Counted from the stretch's first letter, positions 35,736 to 45,117 are shown. The stretch: DNA of 64,000 nt from Pseudomonas sp. RIT-PI-r (GCF_001297015.1 NZ_LIGE01000015.1:98684-162683); one strand, 5' to 3'. The notes: a model not told the origin generated them from the sequence alone. Translations and numbers: made by a program.

Positions 35736-35961
35736 TGGATTGAGACCTTTTAGTAAGGCCGCAACCGATCTCGCTACTAAACGGATGGGTGGCAGCTGTG
35801 CGCAAGTTAGTAGACCGGACCCCAATCCAAATCCGGCGCACCCGAGGGCGCCATGCGCACAGCCACCATCAGGTGCAAGCATTCGCCTGACTGAGTGGTA
35901 CTCATGCAGCTATTTAGATTGAGGATGCCGGGCTACTAAACCCGATCACTGGAAATCAGTG
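35736..35961 (-). ncRNA. Candidate structured 5' leader RNA of the DUF6124 gene
   Basis: Read on the minus strand, TTTAGTAG-type boxes (35933-35940 and 35774-35780) alternate with complementary CTACTAAC/TTACTAAA boxes (35806-35813 and 35749-35756). GGTGGCTGTGCGCA (35854-35867) pairs with TGCGCACAGCTGCCACC (35788-35804) with a 3-base bulge. Inside its loop, CCGGA/TCCGG (35815-35836) and GGCGC/GCGCC (35835-35852) form smaller hairpins. CACTG/CAGTG at 35946-35961 makes another. Alternation of matching boxes suggests mutually exclusive folds. I know no named motif that it matches. Confidence 0.5.
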
Positions 35962-36307
35962 ACGCGAACCAAGTTACCGACCGCCCCTAAAGCGCACAAG
36001 CCGGCGGAGTCTGGCTTAGCGGTAGGCAACGGCGCAAGGATTTGTAGGCTTCAGGACGTAACACTGCACGCCTTTAAACACTTCGCCCGGAAGATGTTTA
36101 CGCGGCGATAAAACATAGCGTTTTCCCCGACATTACAGACCCACAACACTCCACCGGTTTTCACCTCTCGCCCAACCGACTAGCATTTCCCCATCGACCA
36201 CCACCCTCCCCCTGCGCGGCCATCGACGAATACGCGCCATCACTTTCGAGGGATTCCAATCGCGGCCACGTTGCCGCTGACGATCGAACTCAAAAGAGCA
36301 CTTCACC
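35962..36307. other. Intergenic region upstream of methyltransferase
   Basis: No gene is supported. A short open frame on the minus strand (36133-36321) has no family character. The region should contain the promoters of the DUF6124 transcript and of the methyltransferase gene. Confidence 0.4.
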
Positions 36308-37036
36308 ATGACGCAAAACATTTACGACGATCCCGAATTCTTTCAAGGCTACAGCCAGATGAACCGCTCCATCGGCGGCCTCGACGCGGCGCCGGAGTGG
36401 CCTGCGCTCAAGACGTTGCTGCCATCCATGCACGGTTTGAATGTGGTGGATCTGGGCTGCGGTTATGGCTGGTTCAGTCGTTGGGCCATCGAGAATGGCG
36501 CGGGGAGTGTGTTGGCGCTGGATGTTTCGGAGAAAATGCTGGAGCGCGCGCGGGAGTCTACAACGGAGTCGAACATTCGTTATGAGCGCGGCGATCTGGA
36601 ACAGCTTGACCTCCCCGCCTGCAGTTTTGATCTGGCTTACAGCTCACTGGCGCTGCACTACATCAAGGATCTGCCGGGGCTGTTTGCGCACCTGTACGCG
36701 GCGCTGAAACCGGGTTCGTATTTTGTGTTTTCCATTGAGCATCCGATCTTCATGGCGCCGCGTAATCCGGGTTGGTTGATTGACGCTGAAGGTAACAAGC
36801 GTTGGCCACTGGATAGCTATCAGTTGGAGGGTGAGCGCGTTACGAACTGGCTGGCTGAGGGCGTGATCAAGCAGCATCGTACGGTTGGGACATTGCTCAA
36901 TTCGCTGATCGATGCGGGGTTCACGATTCGACATGTCAATGAATGGGGGCCGAGCGATGCTGAAATCGCGGCGCAACCGGCGCTGGCGGAAGAGCGGGAA
37001 CGGCCGATGATGATGTTGGTGGCGGTGCAGCGCTGA
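36308..37036 (+). CDS. Class I SAM-dependent methyltransferase
   Basis: 242 residues with motif I VVDLGCGYGWFSRWA (about 44-58), motif II VLALDVSEKML and LAYSSLALHYIKDLP as post-motif. This Methyltransf_11/25 type is small-molecule oriented; the substrate is unknown. The ATG follows a weak ribosome site. A palindromic repeat element follows. Confidence 0.82.
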   Translation: MTQNIYDDPEFFQGYSQMNRSIGGLDAAPEWPALKTLLPSMHGLNVVDLGCGYGWFSRWAIENGAGSVLALDVSEKMLERARESTTESNIRYERGDLEQLDLPACSFDLAYSSLALHYIKDLPGLFAHLYAALKPGSYFVFSIEHPIFMAPRNPGWLIDAEGNKRWPLDSYQLEGERVTNWLAEGVIKQHRTVGTLLNSLIDAGFTIRHVNEWGPSDAEIAAQPALAEERERPMMMLVAVQR

Positions 37037-37043
37037 GCTTAAA

Positions 37044-37190
37044 GCCCCTCACCCTAGCCCTCTCCCAGAGGGAGAGGGGACTGACCGAGTTGCCCTCCTG
37101 AGCTACGCCGACGTGCAAAATCGAGGCGAACTCAGGTTTGGAAACAACACAACTCGGCTCCCTCTCCCTAGGGAGAGGGCTGGGCGGGCG
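37044..37190. repeat. Palindromic repeat element, copy A (CCCTCACCCTAGCCCTCTCCC ends)
   Basis: Ends CCCTCACCCTAGCCCTCTCC and GGGAGAGGGCTGGGCG are near-inverted; inner ACTGACCGAG and ACTCGGC also pair. A longer relative occupies 63070-63288. It has a MITE-like form without coding capacity. Confidence 0.75.
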
Positions 37191-37259
37191 GCGTTCCGAT
37201 GAGGGGCCCGTCCGAAAGCGCACCCGAAATTCCCAGCCGAACAACACGTCCGACTCTTT

Positions 37260-38030
37260 TCAACGTGTCGCAACGATAAACAGCCTGGGAAATGGCAACA
37301 GCACCGAACCATCCGCCAACGCCGGATAAGCCTTCCCGACCTCCGCCAGATACTTCTCCAGGTACTGCGCCTTTTCCGCCTCGGTCAGCGGATTCAAAAA
37401 CGGAATCAACCCACTCCCCTTGAACCACTCCACCACCCCCGCCGCCCCGCCAGACAGCTGATGGTGATAGGTGGTGCGCCACACATCGACCCGAGCGCAG
37501 TGTGGCCGCAGCATCGAGAAATAATCACTGGCACTCGCCATGTCGGTACGTTGCCCCGCAGCGCCGCTGAGCTTGCTCGCCCACGGACCATTCGCAGCGA
37601 CTTCACGCATTAAACGGTGTGAGGATTCATTAAGGTTATCCGGCATCTGGATCGCCAGACTGCCACCCGCCGACAACTTGCTGGCCAGCGCCGGCAACAA
37701 CGTCGCGTGATCCGGCACCCACTGCAATACGGCATTAGCGAAGATCACATCAAACGGCCCTGAATCGGCCCATTTATCAATCTCCGCCACCTCGAATTGC
37801 AACTCTGGCAAGCGCTTGCGTGCGGCATCGATCATGTCCGCCGAGCTGTCCAGCCCGCTGACTTTCGCCCTGGGAAAACGCTGCACCAGTAACTCCGTCG
37901 AGTTACCGGGACCACAACCGATATCGACCACTGTTCGCGCTTCAGGCGTGGGAATCGCCGCCAGCAGATCGCGGGCCGGGCGGGTGCGTTCATCTTCGAA
38001 AGCGACGTATTGTTTGGCGGACCAACTCAT
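37260..38030 (-). CDS. tam: Trans-aconitate 2-methyltransferase
   Basis: Methylates trans-aconitate, a toxic by-product of the TCA cycle. From the ATG at 38030 (CAGGAGAA upstream) it is 256 residues, beginning MSWSAKQYVAFEDERTRPA as in known Tam proteins, with motif I VVDIGCGPGNSTELL and FDVIFANAVLQWVPDH. Length is normal. Confidence 0.92.
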   Translation of the reverse strand: MSWSAKQYVAFEDERTRPARDLLAAIPTPEARTVVDIGCGPGNSTELLVQRFPRAKVSGLDSSADMIDAARKRLPELQFEVAEIDKWADSGPFDVIFANAVLQWVPDHATLLPALASKLSAGGSLAIQMPDNLNESSHRLMREVAANGPWASKLSGAAGQRTDMASASDYFSMLRPHCARVDVWRTTYHHQLSGGAAGVVEWFKGSGLIPFLNPLTEAEKAQYLEKYLAEVGKAYPALADGSVLLPFPRLFIVATR

Positions 38031-38406
38031 TGCGTTCTCCTGTCGGGACATTTCAGCGGTTCGTCACGATACAGGGTGCGCAGCGAGCAGTTCCACAGCG
38101 GCTCGATTTCAAACGGTGTCAGACCGGCCTGCCTGCTTATAGCCAATAGGTCGGACCTTCTGGATTCGGCGACCGTCCGTCGAGCCGGACAAAAGCGATT
38201 TTGACAGCTAAAAAATCGTACCTATAGTCAAGGAGCGGCAATCGGAAGGAACCCGAATCAGTCGATTTCGTGCAAGGAGCACGGCCTGTTCATTTCTCGT
38301 GATCAGTGGGTTCCCCCAGTAGTGTGCTGGCAAAAGCCATACGGCAAGCAAGCATCGTCGTGACTGGATTGCAGTCCGACGTTCACTATGAAAAAGGAGC
38401 ATCACC
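38031..38406 (+). promoter_or_regulatory. Control region upstream of the AidA/PixA genes
   Basis: 376 bp without a supported gene. A strong sigma-70-type promoter is present: TTGACA at 38201-38206, a 16-base spacer and TATAGT at 38223-38228, giving a leader of about 170 bases before the ATG at 38407. AAAAGGAGCATCACC supplies a very good ribosome site. Confidence 0.65.
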
Positions 38407-38910
38407 ATGTCTCGAGTGACGGATATTCTGGTTTCCATCGACACCGAAACCATTCTGAAAAAGTATCCAAACATCAGCAAGGATCCGAAGAACCCCACGC
38501 TGATCGATTGGAAACATGTGTACATGGTCACCAATCAGGACAACGTCGTCAGTGGCCAGGCCGGTGGCGAACTGGACCTCAAGGCTCAGGTCGGCGATCT
38601 GATTCGCTGGCGCGAAACCAGCCTGTCGCAGAGCTTCGAACAGGCGGTGATTTTCTACAAATTCATCCCCAACGCCGGGGAGAACCTGATCTCGCCCCCC
38701 TCCCCGCGCAAGGCCACAGCATGCGTAGCTGTGCCCAATACAAGCAATCCATCCGTGCCAAGCTGCCAGAAAGTCGACAACCACTATTGGTCATCCGAAA
38801 CCCTGGACTGTGGTCGCGTGACGTATCACTTCCACTTCCTGATCGTCGATCGCAACTGCCAGATCATCGGCTGCTGCTCGTGGGATCCGTTCATCTCCAT
38901 TCACAACTGA
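38407..38910 (+). CDS. AidA/PixA family inclusion-body protein (copy 1)
   Basis: 167 residues of the PixA/AidA family: TDILVSIDTETILKKYPNIS at the start and CGRVTYHFHFLIVDRNCQIIG near the C-terminus. PixA forms cytosolic inclusions in Xenorhabdus and AidA affects virulence in Ralstonia/Burkholderia; their biochemical role is open. Four of its seven Cys cluster in the last third. A second family member follows 122 bp downstream. Confidence 0.88.
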   Translation: MSRVTDILVSIDTETILKKYPNISKDPKNPTLIDWKHVYMVTNQDNVVSGQAGGELDLKAQVGDLIRWRETSLSQSFEQAVIFYKFIPNAGENLISPPSPRKATACVAVPNTSNPSVPSCQKVDNHYWSSETLDCGRVTYHFHFLIVDRNCQIIGCCSWDPFISIHN

Positions 38911-39032
38911 TGACGCTCCGAGCCCCTTGGAGACAGGGGGCCCGACCGATCCGTCGCCGCCCCGGCCGGAACAGGATGTCTTGCCTTGACCGAAGCGGCT
39001 GTCGTTTCCTGCCAACATCATGAAAGGAAGCC

Positions 39033-39575
39033 ATGATGACTAGCGAACCGATTCCGTCACCATCATCCGGCGTTACCAGCTCACACAATGTGCTGCTGAT
39101 CGTCGACGCTGAATCAGTATTGGCGCGTTATCCGAACCCAAGCCTGGACGCCGCCGCACCGACGAGCATTACCGATGGGCTGATCTTTTTCGCCATAGGT
39201 AATGACTCGAAAGATATAGTCATAAATGACAGCAAAGTGACAATCCCCGTTGAGATTGACCGCGACCTGCACTTCCGCGGACGCTCCGTCAGCCTGATCG
39301 CCGAACACAGTGTGGTTGTGTACCGGATGACAGTGGCAGACAACGGCGTGCTTTCCGAACCTGACTTGCAAATTCATACCGACCTGACCGTGCCCGCGCC
39401 CAACCCGGACGACCCGACAACGCCGGGCAGTCGAAAAGCTGACGATCATTATTGGACCTGCACGCCGAAGAAACCTGGCGATGTGCAATGCGAACTGAGT
39501 TTCATGCTGGTCAATCAGCAGTGCGAGGTGGTGGGTTACTTCCACTGGAACGTCGACGTCGAACTCGAGGCTTAG
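39033..39575 (+). CDS. AidA/PixA family inclusion-body protein (copy 2)
   Basis: 180 residues; shares the VLLIVDAESVLARYPNPS and FMLVNQQCEVVGYFHW segments with copy 1 but is otherwise rather divergent, so the duplication is old. GAAAGGAAG precedes the ATG. It is followed by a terminator, so the two genes probably form one transcription unit. Confidence 0.87.
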   Translation: MMTSEPIPSPSSGVTSSHNVLLIVDAESVLARYPNPSLDAAAPTSITDGLIFFAIGNDSKDIVINDSKVTIPVEIDRDLHFRGRSVSLIAEHSVVVYRMTVADNGVLSEPDLQIHTDLTVPAPNPDDPTTPGSRKADDHYWTCTPKKPGDVQCELSFMLVNQQCEVVGYFHWNVDVELEA

Positions 39576-39588
39576 AGTACTGATACTG

Positions 39589-39612
39589 AAACCGGTCGGG
39601 AGGCCGGTTTTT
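39589..39612 (+). terminator. Rho-independent terminator of the AidA/PixA unit
   Basis: AAACCGGTC-ggg-AGGCCGGTTT with T-run, directly after the stop of copy 2. Confidence 0.8.
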
Positions 39613-39697
39613 CAGAGACATTTCACACATCAGTAGAATTTTCCCAATCCCGCCAATGTCTGAATTTCAAGCACTCCCCCCAATAAGGAACACCGCT

Positions 39698-40108
39698 ATG
39701 AAATTCGCAAAAATCTCCCAGAAGCTCGCGATGGTGGCCGGTAGTCCCAAGACCTTCATGGGCGCATTGATCCTGATCGGGTTGTGGGGACTGAGCGGGC
39801 CGGTCTTTGATTACAACGACACTTGGCAACTGATCATCAACACTTCGACCACCATCATCACGTTCCTGATGGTGTTCCTGATTCAGAACACGCAGAACCG
39901 CGACACCGACATCCTCCACTTGAAGATCGATGAGTTACTGCTGGTGACGAAAGAGGCGCAGAACGCGATGCTTGGGTTGGAGGCGCTGGATTTGAAGCAG
40001 TTGGAGGCGTTGCGCAGGCACTACCGCTCGTTGGGCGAGGGTGAGGTTTTTAATCTTGAGGGGTTGGGTGAGAAGAGCAAGTCCAAGCAGGATTTGAATG
40101 AGTGCTGA
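39698..40108 (+). CDS. Low-affinity iron permease family protein
   Basis: 136 residues from the ATG at 39698 (AAGGAACACC upstream). Two membrane helices (about 21-35 and 45-65, the latter followed by FLIQNTQNRDTDILHLKIDELL) characterise the PF04120 family, named after yeast Fet4; bacterial members are short and their transport role is unproven. REP elements follow. Confidence 0.82.
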   Translation: MKFAKISQKLAMVAGSPKTFMGALILIGLWGLSGPVFDYNDTWQLIINTSTTIITFLMVFLIQNTQNRDTDILHLKIDELLLVTKEAQNAMLGLEALDLKQLEALRRHYRSLGEGEVFNLEGLGEKSKSKQDLNEC

Positions 40109-40122
40109 TGGTTAGATAAAAA

Positions 40123-40197
40123 AGCAAAAGATCGCAGCCTTCGGCAGCTCCTACAAAGTTTGGTGTAGGAGCTGCCGAAGGCTGCGATCTTTTGCTA
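40123..40197. repeat. Inverted REP pair (AAAAGATCGCAGCCTTCGGCAGC type)
   Basis: Two head-to-head copies ending in GCTCCTACA; a distinct sequence family from the AGGCTCACTCC type. A related but diverged pair is at 61659-61741. Confidence 0.88.
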
Positions 40198-40201
40198 TTG
40201 A

Positions 40202-40705
40202 TTAGCGGCTAGCCTGCAGCGCGCGAGCCTTCTCCAGATGGCTTTGCAATTTCGGCAAGGTCTCGTCGGCAAACGCCTTGATCTCCGGCACGTCGGTGGT
40301 CTGCGCTTGCTGCTGAATCTGCTCGATGGCCTCTTCAGTGGCTTTGACCTGACTAGCGGCGTAAGCCTGATCGAAGGATGCGCCCTCGGTCACTGGCGGC
40401 ATCAATTCTTTTGCCTTGCCGGCCAGTTCTTCACGCGGTGCGACGGGCAGGTCGAGCTTCTTGGCGATCTTCGCCAGATGCTGGTTGGCCGTCGTGCGGT
40501 CGTTGATGACGACGATGGTGTAGTCCTTGACCTCTTTCGATTCGGCCTTGCCATGGGCCAGGCGACTGGCCTCGATGTCGGCCATGCCTTTGGCCGAGGC
40601 ATCGTTGATGAAATCGGCGGGCGACTGGGCAAAAGCGCTGCTGGCACACAGGCCCAACAGCGATGCAAAACTGATGTTGCGTATACGGGTGGCCATCCGG
40701 CTCAT
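40202..40705 (-). CDS. DUF4142 periplasmic protein
   Basis: 167 residues from the ATG at 40705: a signal peptide ending SSAFAQ and a four-helix ferritin-like DUF4142 domain (FINDASAKGMADIEASRLAH, DYTIVVINDRTTANQHLAKIAKK). Members are exported proteins of unknown function induced by stress in several bacteria. The KGG microprotein gene lies 76 bp upstream on the same strand, fitting a stress-response grouping. Confidence 0.85.
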   Translation of the reverse strand: MSRMATRIRNISFASLLGLCASSAFAQSPADFINDASAKGMADIEASRLAHGKAESKEVKDYTIVVINDRTTANQHLAKIAKKLDLPVAPREELAGKAKELMPPVTEGASFDQAYAASQVKATEEAIEQIQQQAQTTDVPEIKAFADETLPKLQSHLEKARALQASR

Positions 40706-40781
40706 GGTCGCGCCCTCCTTACTTGCGAAATTCAAGCGGGAGCTTACGCCCCCGCCTCTCAATCAAAACTACCTTCACCGA

Positions 40782-40937
40782 CTACTTCGACTTCTGAGCG
40801 GGCTTGCGGCCCATGTCTGGTTTTGGCTCTTTGTCGACGGTCGTTGTGGTGGTTTTCCCACCTTTGCGACCTGCTTCAGAGGCCTTCGTTCGATCGTTGG
40901 CGAAGTTTCCCGAGTTCGAGTTTCTTGAATTAGGCAT
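40782..40937 (-). CDS. KGG-motif stress-induced microprotein (YciG-like)
   Basis: 51 residues, hydrophilic, starting MPNSRNSNSGNFANDRTKAS and containing the hallmark EAGRKGG repeat once, followed by a Lys/Thr-rich end. The E. coli relatives (YciG, YmdF) are general stress proteins. It is too short for ordinary gene calling but has an in-frame start, an AGAGGT site and the right composition. Confidence 0.82.
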   Translation of the reverse strand: MPNSRNSNSGNFANDRTKASEAGRKGGKTTTTTVDKEPKPDMGRKPAQKSK

Positions 40938-41053
40938 GATTCTCTACCTCTTGGTAATGATCGTGGCGAGCAGGTGCCCGCCTAGATTGAGAATTTCCCG
41001 GGCCGCAAAGGTTTAGAAAAGTTGCAGTCGCCGCGACGAACGGCGCCGCCGGA

Positions 41054-42403
41054 TCAGCTACTGAGCGCGTGATGGTTCAAGCGTTTAGCGGCGTACATTG
41101 CCTGATCGGCATGGCGGAACAGTTGCTGCTCCTCCCTGCCGTGCTCTGGATAGCGGGCAACGCCGATGCTCGGTTCGATATGCAGGTTGTGGCCATCGAG
41201 GCGCATCGGTTGTACCAGCACCTGTCGGATTTTTTCCGCCACGCTGTCGGCATCTTCCGAAACCTGCACGCTGTGCAGCAGCACGACAAATTCATCGCCG
41301 CCAATTCGGGCCACCGTGTCAGTTTCCCGCACGCAGCCCTTGAGGCGATTGGCCACGGTTTGCAGGAGCATGTCGCCGACCGCGTGACCGAAGGTATCGT
41401 TAACCTGTTTGAAGCGATCCAGGTCGACGTACAGCAACGCCATGTGCCCAGCTTGCGCTCGAGCCCTCGCCAATGCGGCCTTCATGCGCTCTCGCAGCAG
41501 TTCGCGATTGGGCAATTGGGTCAGTTGATCGTATTGCGCCATCCGCCGCAGCCGCGCATGCAGTTGTTGACGCTCGATGGCCGTGGCGACCTGGGCGCAA
41601 ACGTATTGCAGCAGTTCCTTGTCTTGCTCGGTGTAGCGCTCGCCGCCGGGCAGGCTTTTGACGATCAAGGCGCCGATGGTGCCGTTTTTCGAATTCAACG
41701 GCACGCCGAGCCAGCAGGGCGCGTTCTGCCCCGCCACCAACTCGGCGAAATCGGCTGGGGAATCTGTACTGTCCGGCGTAAGAAGAATCGGCTGACCGCT
41801 TCGGATAACTTCCGCGCACAAGCGCCCAGTGATGGTTCCCGGTTGCTCGGGCTGCAATTCGTGATCGTCGACGTGATAAGGGAAATTCAGTTGTGCGCAA
41901 TGCTCGTCGTACAGCGCCACGGAGAAATTCATCGCCGGCAGCCATTCGCCGATGATCAGATGAATACGCTTGAACAGCGCCAGCAGATCTTCCGCCGCAT
42001 GGGCCGCTTCGGAAATCGCGTATAACGCTGCCTGGCGCGATTCGGCCTGCTTGCGCTCGGTGATGTCGCGCGCCACGGCGATGCGCAGTTGATCGACTTC
42101 CGACCAGCGCGCCGACCAGAGGATGTGCACGACGCTGCCGTCCTTGCGCAGGTAACGGTTTTCAAAGTTGAGTTTGGGTTCGCCACCCATGATTTCGTTG
42201 GCGGCAGCCAGAGTACGCTGACGATCCGCCGGGTGTACCAGCTCGATCATTTGCCGGCCGATCAACTCTTCAGGCGAATAGCCGAAAACACGCTCACAAG
42301 CGGCGCTGACAAAAACGAAGCGCCCCTGCTTGTCGACCGCGCAAACGGCGTCCAGCAAGAGGTCTATAAAACTCGCCAACGGCGCGGAATTTCGGCTTTC
42401 CAT
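41054..42403 (-). CDS. PAS-GAF-GGDEF diguanylate cyclase
   Basis: 449 residues, soluble: a PAS domain (about 8-125, FVSAACERVFGYSPEELIG), a GAF domain (about 140-280) and GGDEF (about 285-445) with GGDEF intact and an RxxD site (RETD) five residues upstream. It should make cyclic di-GMP in response to a small ligand or redox signal sensed by PAS or GAF. Confidence 0.92.
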   Translation of the reverse strand: MESRNSAPLASFIDLLLDAVCAVDKQGRFVFVSAACERVFGYSPEELIGRQMIELVHPADRQRTLAAANEIMGGEPKLNFENRYLRKDGSVVHILWSARWSEVDQLRIAVARDITERKQAESRQAALYAISEAAHAAEDLLALFKRIHLIIGEWLPAMNFSVALYDEHCAQLNFPYHVDDHELQPEQPGTITGRLCAEVIRSGQPILLTPDSTDSPADFAELVAGQNAPCWLGVPLNSKNGTIGALIVKSLPGGERYTEQDKELLQYVCAQVATAIERQQLHARLRRMAQYDQLTQLPNRELLRERMKAALARARAQAGHMALLYVDLDRFKQVNDTFGHAVGDMLLQTVANRLKGCVRETDTVARIGGDEFVVLLHSVQVSEDADSVAEKIRQVLVQPMRLDGHNLHIEPSIGVARYPEHGREEQQLFRHADQAMYAAKRLNHHALSS

Positions 42404-42482
42404 GGTTCAGCGTGGGTGTCCGGGCAATGCAGCACTGATCAACCATCCCTGACCTCTTGATTGCGCATCCCTGCACACACCT

Positions 42483-43121
42483 TCAAGCCTTGTTCGGCAT
42501 CAGCCCAGGCAGCGCATGCATTAGTGCGTTGATGGCGAAACCGATGAACATCACCCCGCACAGCCGGGTGATCAGCAGCTCATGACGTTGATACATCGTG
42601 CGCACCCGCTGCGCGCCGACCACACCAATGAGGATAGCGTAGGCCAGCAAGCCACCGAGGAAACTCAGGGCAATCAACATCGGCAGCATCGACCAGTTGA
42701 GCAGTTCGGCGCGGCTCGATAGCAGCGCGGTGAACGTGGCGACCGCCACCGGATAGGCCTTGGGATTGGTCAAACCAAACAGAATGCCGTGCCAGAACGG
42801 CTTGCGCGCCGCGCCCTGTGGTTCATCGCCGTTGCGCCGCTGGGCCCGCACCGCGCGCCAGCCGAGCCAGAACAGGTACAAACCGCTGAGCACACCGAGC
42901 ACATCAAATGCAGTGCTGCCGATTTCCCGGGCGCCGACAATCGCAATCAGCGCCGTGCTGCACCAGACCACATCGCCGAGCAGATGCCCGCAAAGAAACC
43001 CCGCCCCCGCCCGCCGCCCGTGGGCTGCGCCGATGCCGAATACCGCCAGCACACCCGGCCCGGGCGTAATACCGTAAATGAAACCCGAGGCCAGCACGGC
43101 CATTAGCAACGATGGAGTCAT
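42483..43121 (-). CDS. LysE/RhtB family amino-acid exporter
   Basis: 212 residues with six predicted helices and the family's opening FIYGITPGPGVLAVFGIGAAHG and GLTNPKAYPVAVATF. Exports amino acids or related metabolites; the substrate is not readable. Confidence 0.88.
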   Translation of the reverse strand: MTPSLLMAVLASGFIYGITPGPGVLAVFGIGAAHGRRAGAGFLCGHLLGDVVWCSTALIAIVGAREIGSTAFDVLGVLSGLYLFWLGWRAVRAQRRNGDEPQGAARKPFWHGILFGLTNPKAYPVAVATFTALLSSRAELLNWSMLPMLIALSFLGGLLAYAILIGVVGAQRVRTMYQRHELLITRLCGVMFIGFAINALMHALPGLMPNKA

Positions 43122-43181
43122 GGAAAACCTGCAAGCGCCCGATCACGTGGCCGCCAGTCTATAACAGACAAATGTGTCTGA

Positions 43182-43598
43182 TCATGACTCGTCGTAAAAA
43201 CGCATGCCGGCGTACGGTTTTTGCCGGCACGCCGCCAGTCGCGAAACCAGATCGCCGACATGCACTTCGAGTTTGTGTCCATCGGGATCAAGAAAATAGA
43301 ACGACGCACCTTCGCTGCGGTTATCCCGCCATTCCTGCACGTTCGCCATTTTTAGCTTTGCTACGAACGTTGAGAAATCCGCTGCATCAAGGCTGAACGC
43401 GTAATGGGTGTAATCACCGCACGCCTCGGCTTTGCGCAGCGGATCTTGCGACAGACACAACCACAGCCCTGGCAGCGCCAAGTAGGCACCGGCGTCCCAC
43501 GTCGCTTCGACACGCAACTGCAGCACATCACGGTAGAAGGCGAGGCTGCGATCCAAGTCGCTGACCGCGAGGGTCAAGTGATTGAGGCCGGTGAGCAT
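43182..43598 (-). CDS. fosA: Fosfomycin resistance glutathione transferase FosA
   Basis: Opens the epoxide of fosfomycin with glutathione. 138 residues of the VOC fold: metal-binding His7 in [11 protein letters not shown], the second His in THYAFS, and Glu in HKLEVHVG. Chromosomal fosA genes of this size are common in Pseudomonas and explain intrinsic resistance. Confidence 0.9.
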   Translation of the reverse strand: MLTGLNHLTLAVSDLDRSLAFYRDVLQLRVEATWDAGAYLALPGLWLCLSQDPLRKAEACGDYTHYAFSLDAADFSTFVAKLKMANVQEWRDNRSEGASFYFLDPDGHKLEVHVGDLVSRLAACRQKPYAGMRFYDES

Positions 43599-43602
43599 CG
43601 GG

Positions 43603-44331
43603 TCAGTAACCTCTGAGGTCTTCGGGGACGGTGTATTGTTCGCCGTCGTAGGTCAGGGTGACGCGAGTTTTCTTCATCTCGATAGTTTTCGAGATGCACT
43701 TCTTGTCCGACAGGAAGGATTTGTAAATTGAACCACTCGAGCTGACGATCAGATCGGCGAATCCATGGTGGCTCGTCGGGCCGATATCGATAGTTCTGCG
43801 GATTTGCGTGTCCTCGGTTCCACATTCATCCGTCCCTTCGCCGAACTCCTTGCGAATCACCAAGCCTTCCAGCACAGGGCGCAATTTGTTGCCCTCCCGC
43901 ACATACAACGCCAAATCGGTTTTTGCGTAAGGATTGGCTCTGGAGCCATGACTGGCGAATTTTGAACGCAAACCGAATGCACGGACATCTGCAGCCAATC
44001 GGTAACGGGCCGTATCGATTGTCAGATCGTCGAAACTGATGGCATCGGAATTGTAGGCACCCGGCTTGGCATAGGTAGCGAGACTCTTGCCGCTTGTCGA
44101 ACTGACGAGCGCCAGTTCCAGATCGAACGTCCCCATCTCATCGTCGCCCGAATCCGAGAGAAATGAAGATTTCGCCGCAATCGACTGGTCGTTGTACGCC
44201 GGCCACGCTTTGCAGCGCGAAAGGGAATGGCCGTCGAACTTCTTCACTTCGCAAACAGGCTGGGCTTGAGCGGTCATAGTCAAAAGACCCATTGCGATAA
44301 AAGAGCCCAGCAAGGTGATACGCGAGATCAT
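43603..44331 (-). CDS. Secreted hypothetical protein, paralogue 1
   Basis: I do not recognise the family. From the ATG at 44331 it is 242 residues with a signal peptide ending TAQAQP and a mature beta-rich body; [38 protein letters not shown] and the C-terminal [15 protein letters not shown] are shared in form with the neighbouring gene. Four to five Cys suggest disulfides in the periplasm. It lies 29 bp after paralogue 2. Confidence 0.65.
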   Translation of the reverse strand: MISRITLLGSFIAMGLLTMTAQAQPVCEVKKFDGHSLSRCKAWPAYNDQSIAAKSSFLSDSGDDEMGTFDLELALVSSTSGKSLATYAKPGAYNSDAISFDDLTIDTARYRLAADVRAFGLRSKFASHGSRANPYAKTDLALYVREGNKLRPVLEGLVIRKEFGEGTDECGTEDTQIRRTIDIGPTSHHGFADLIVSSSGSIYKSFLSDKKCISKTIEMKKTRVTLTYDGEQYTVPEDLRGY

Positions 44332-44360
44332 TGTTCTTCCTTGAGTAAAAGACATCGGTC

Positions 44361-45095
44361 TTAGTGGCCTTTGAAATCTTCAGGCACTACGTAGTTTTTG
44401 CCGTCATAACGAAGTGTCGTCAAGACCGGTTTCTGCGCGACAGTATTGGATACACACGCCGCGTCCTCTCCCTTGCCTGTGGTTGAGCTACTGATCGTTT
44501 TGATAATCAGGTCGGCATAGCCATGGGTGCTGGTCTTGGCCAACGCCACGGTTCGCGTCGTCTCGTAGCGCTCCCCTGCACAATCGCCATCCCACTCCCC
44601 GCCGTATTGATAAACCACCAGTCGATCCATTACCGGACGCAATGCGTTGCCGTCTTTCACATAGAGCGACAACCAGGTTTCATCCAGAGGATTCACACGG
44701 GAAGAGCCTTTGAATCGAACCCGAACGCCAAAGGCCTGCAATTGCGGCGCGAGCTTATAGCGGGCGGTATCAAATTTCAGTTCATCAAGCGCGATGGCAT
44801 CCACAGAGAATGCGGAGGGCTGATAAAAGCTCGCTAACGGCTGCGAGTCTGCGCTCGTCACCAAGGACAAATGCAGGTCGTAAAGCCCCACCGTCCCTGA
44901 CGCGCCATATACCGGATCGGGTGAAAAATTGGCGGCGGCGGTGAGCGTCAGTCCGGGATACGCCGGCCAGTCCTTACAGACGGAAAAATCCACCTCATGC
45001 GCCGTGGGTGCCGGCGTGCAATCGGCCAATGCCTGCCCTGCCAGCAACCAACCGCACAATGCCGCACAACCGATCCAGCCAGACTTCATTGTCAC
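44361..45095 (-). CDS. Secreted hypothetical protein, paralogue 2
   Basis: Same unrecognised family as its downstream neighbour: 244 residues, signal peptide ending GQALADC, CKDWPAYPGLTLTAAANF, DTARYKLAPQLQAFGVRVRF and YDGKNYVVPEDFKGH. The tandem copies differ in about half of their residues, so the duplication is not recent. Start at 45095, with an ATG two codons later as an alternative. Confidence 0.65.
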   Translation of the reverse strand: MTMKSGWIGCAALCGWLLAGQALADCTPAPTAHEVDFSVCKDWPAYPGLTLTAAANFSPDPVYGASGTVGLYDLHLSLVTSADSQPLASFYQPSAFSVDAIALDELKFDTARYKLAPQLQAFGVRVRFKGSSRVNPLDETWLSLYVKDGNALRPVMDRLVVYQYGGEWDGDCAGERYETTRTVALAKTSTHGYADLIIKTISSSTTGKGEDAACVSNTVAQKPVLTTLRYDGKNYVVPEDFKGH

Positions 45096-45117
45096 TTACC
45101 GCTCCTTGATTATTTTT

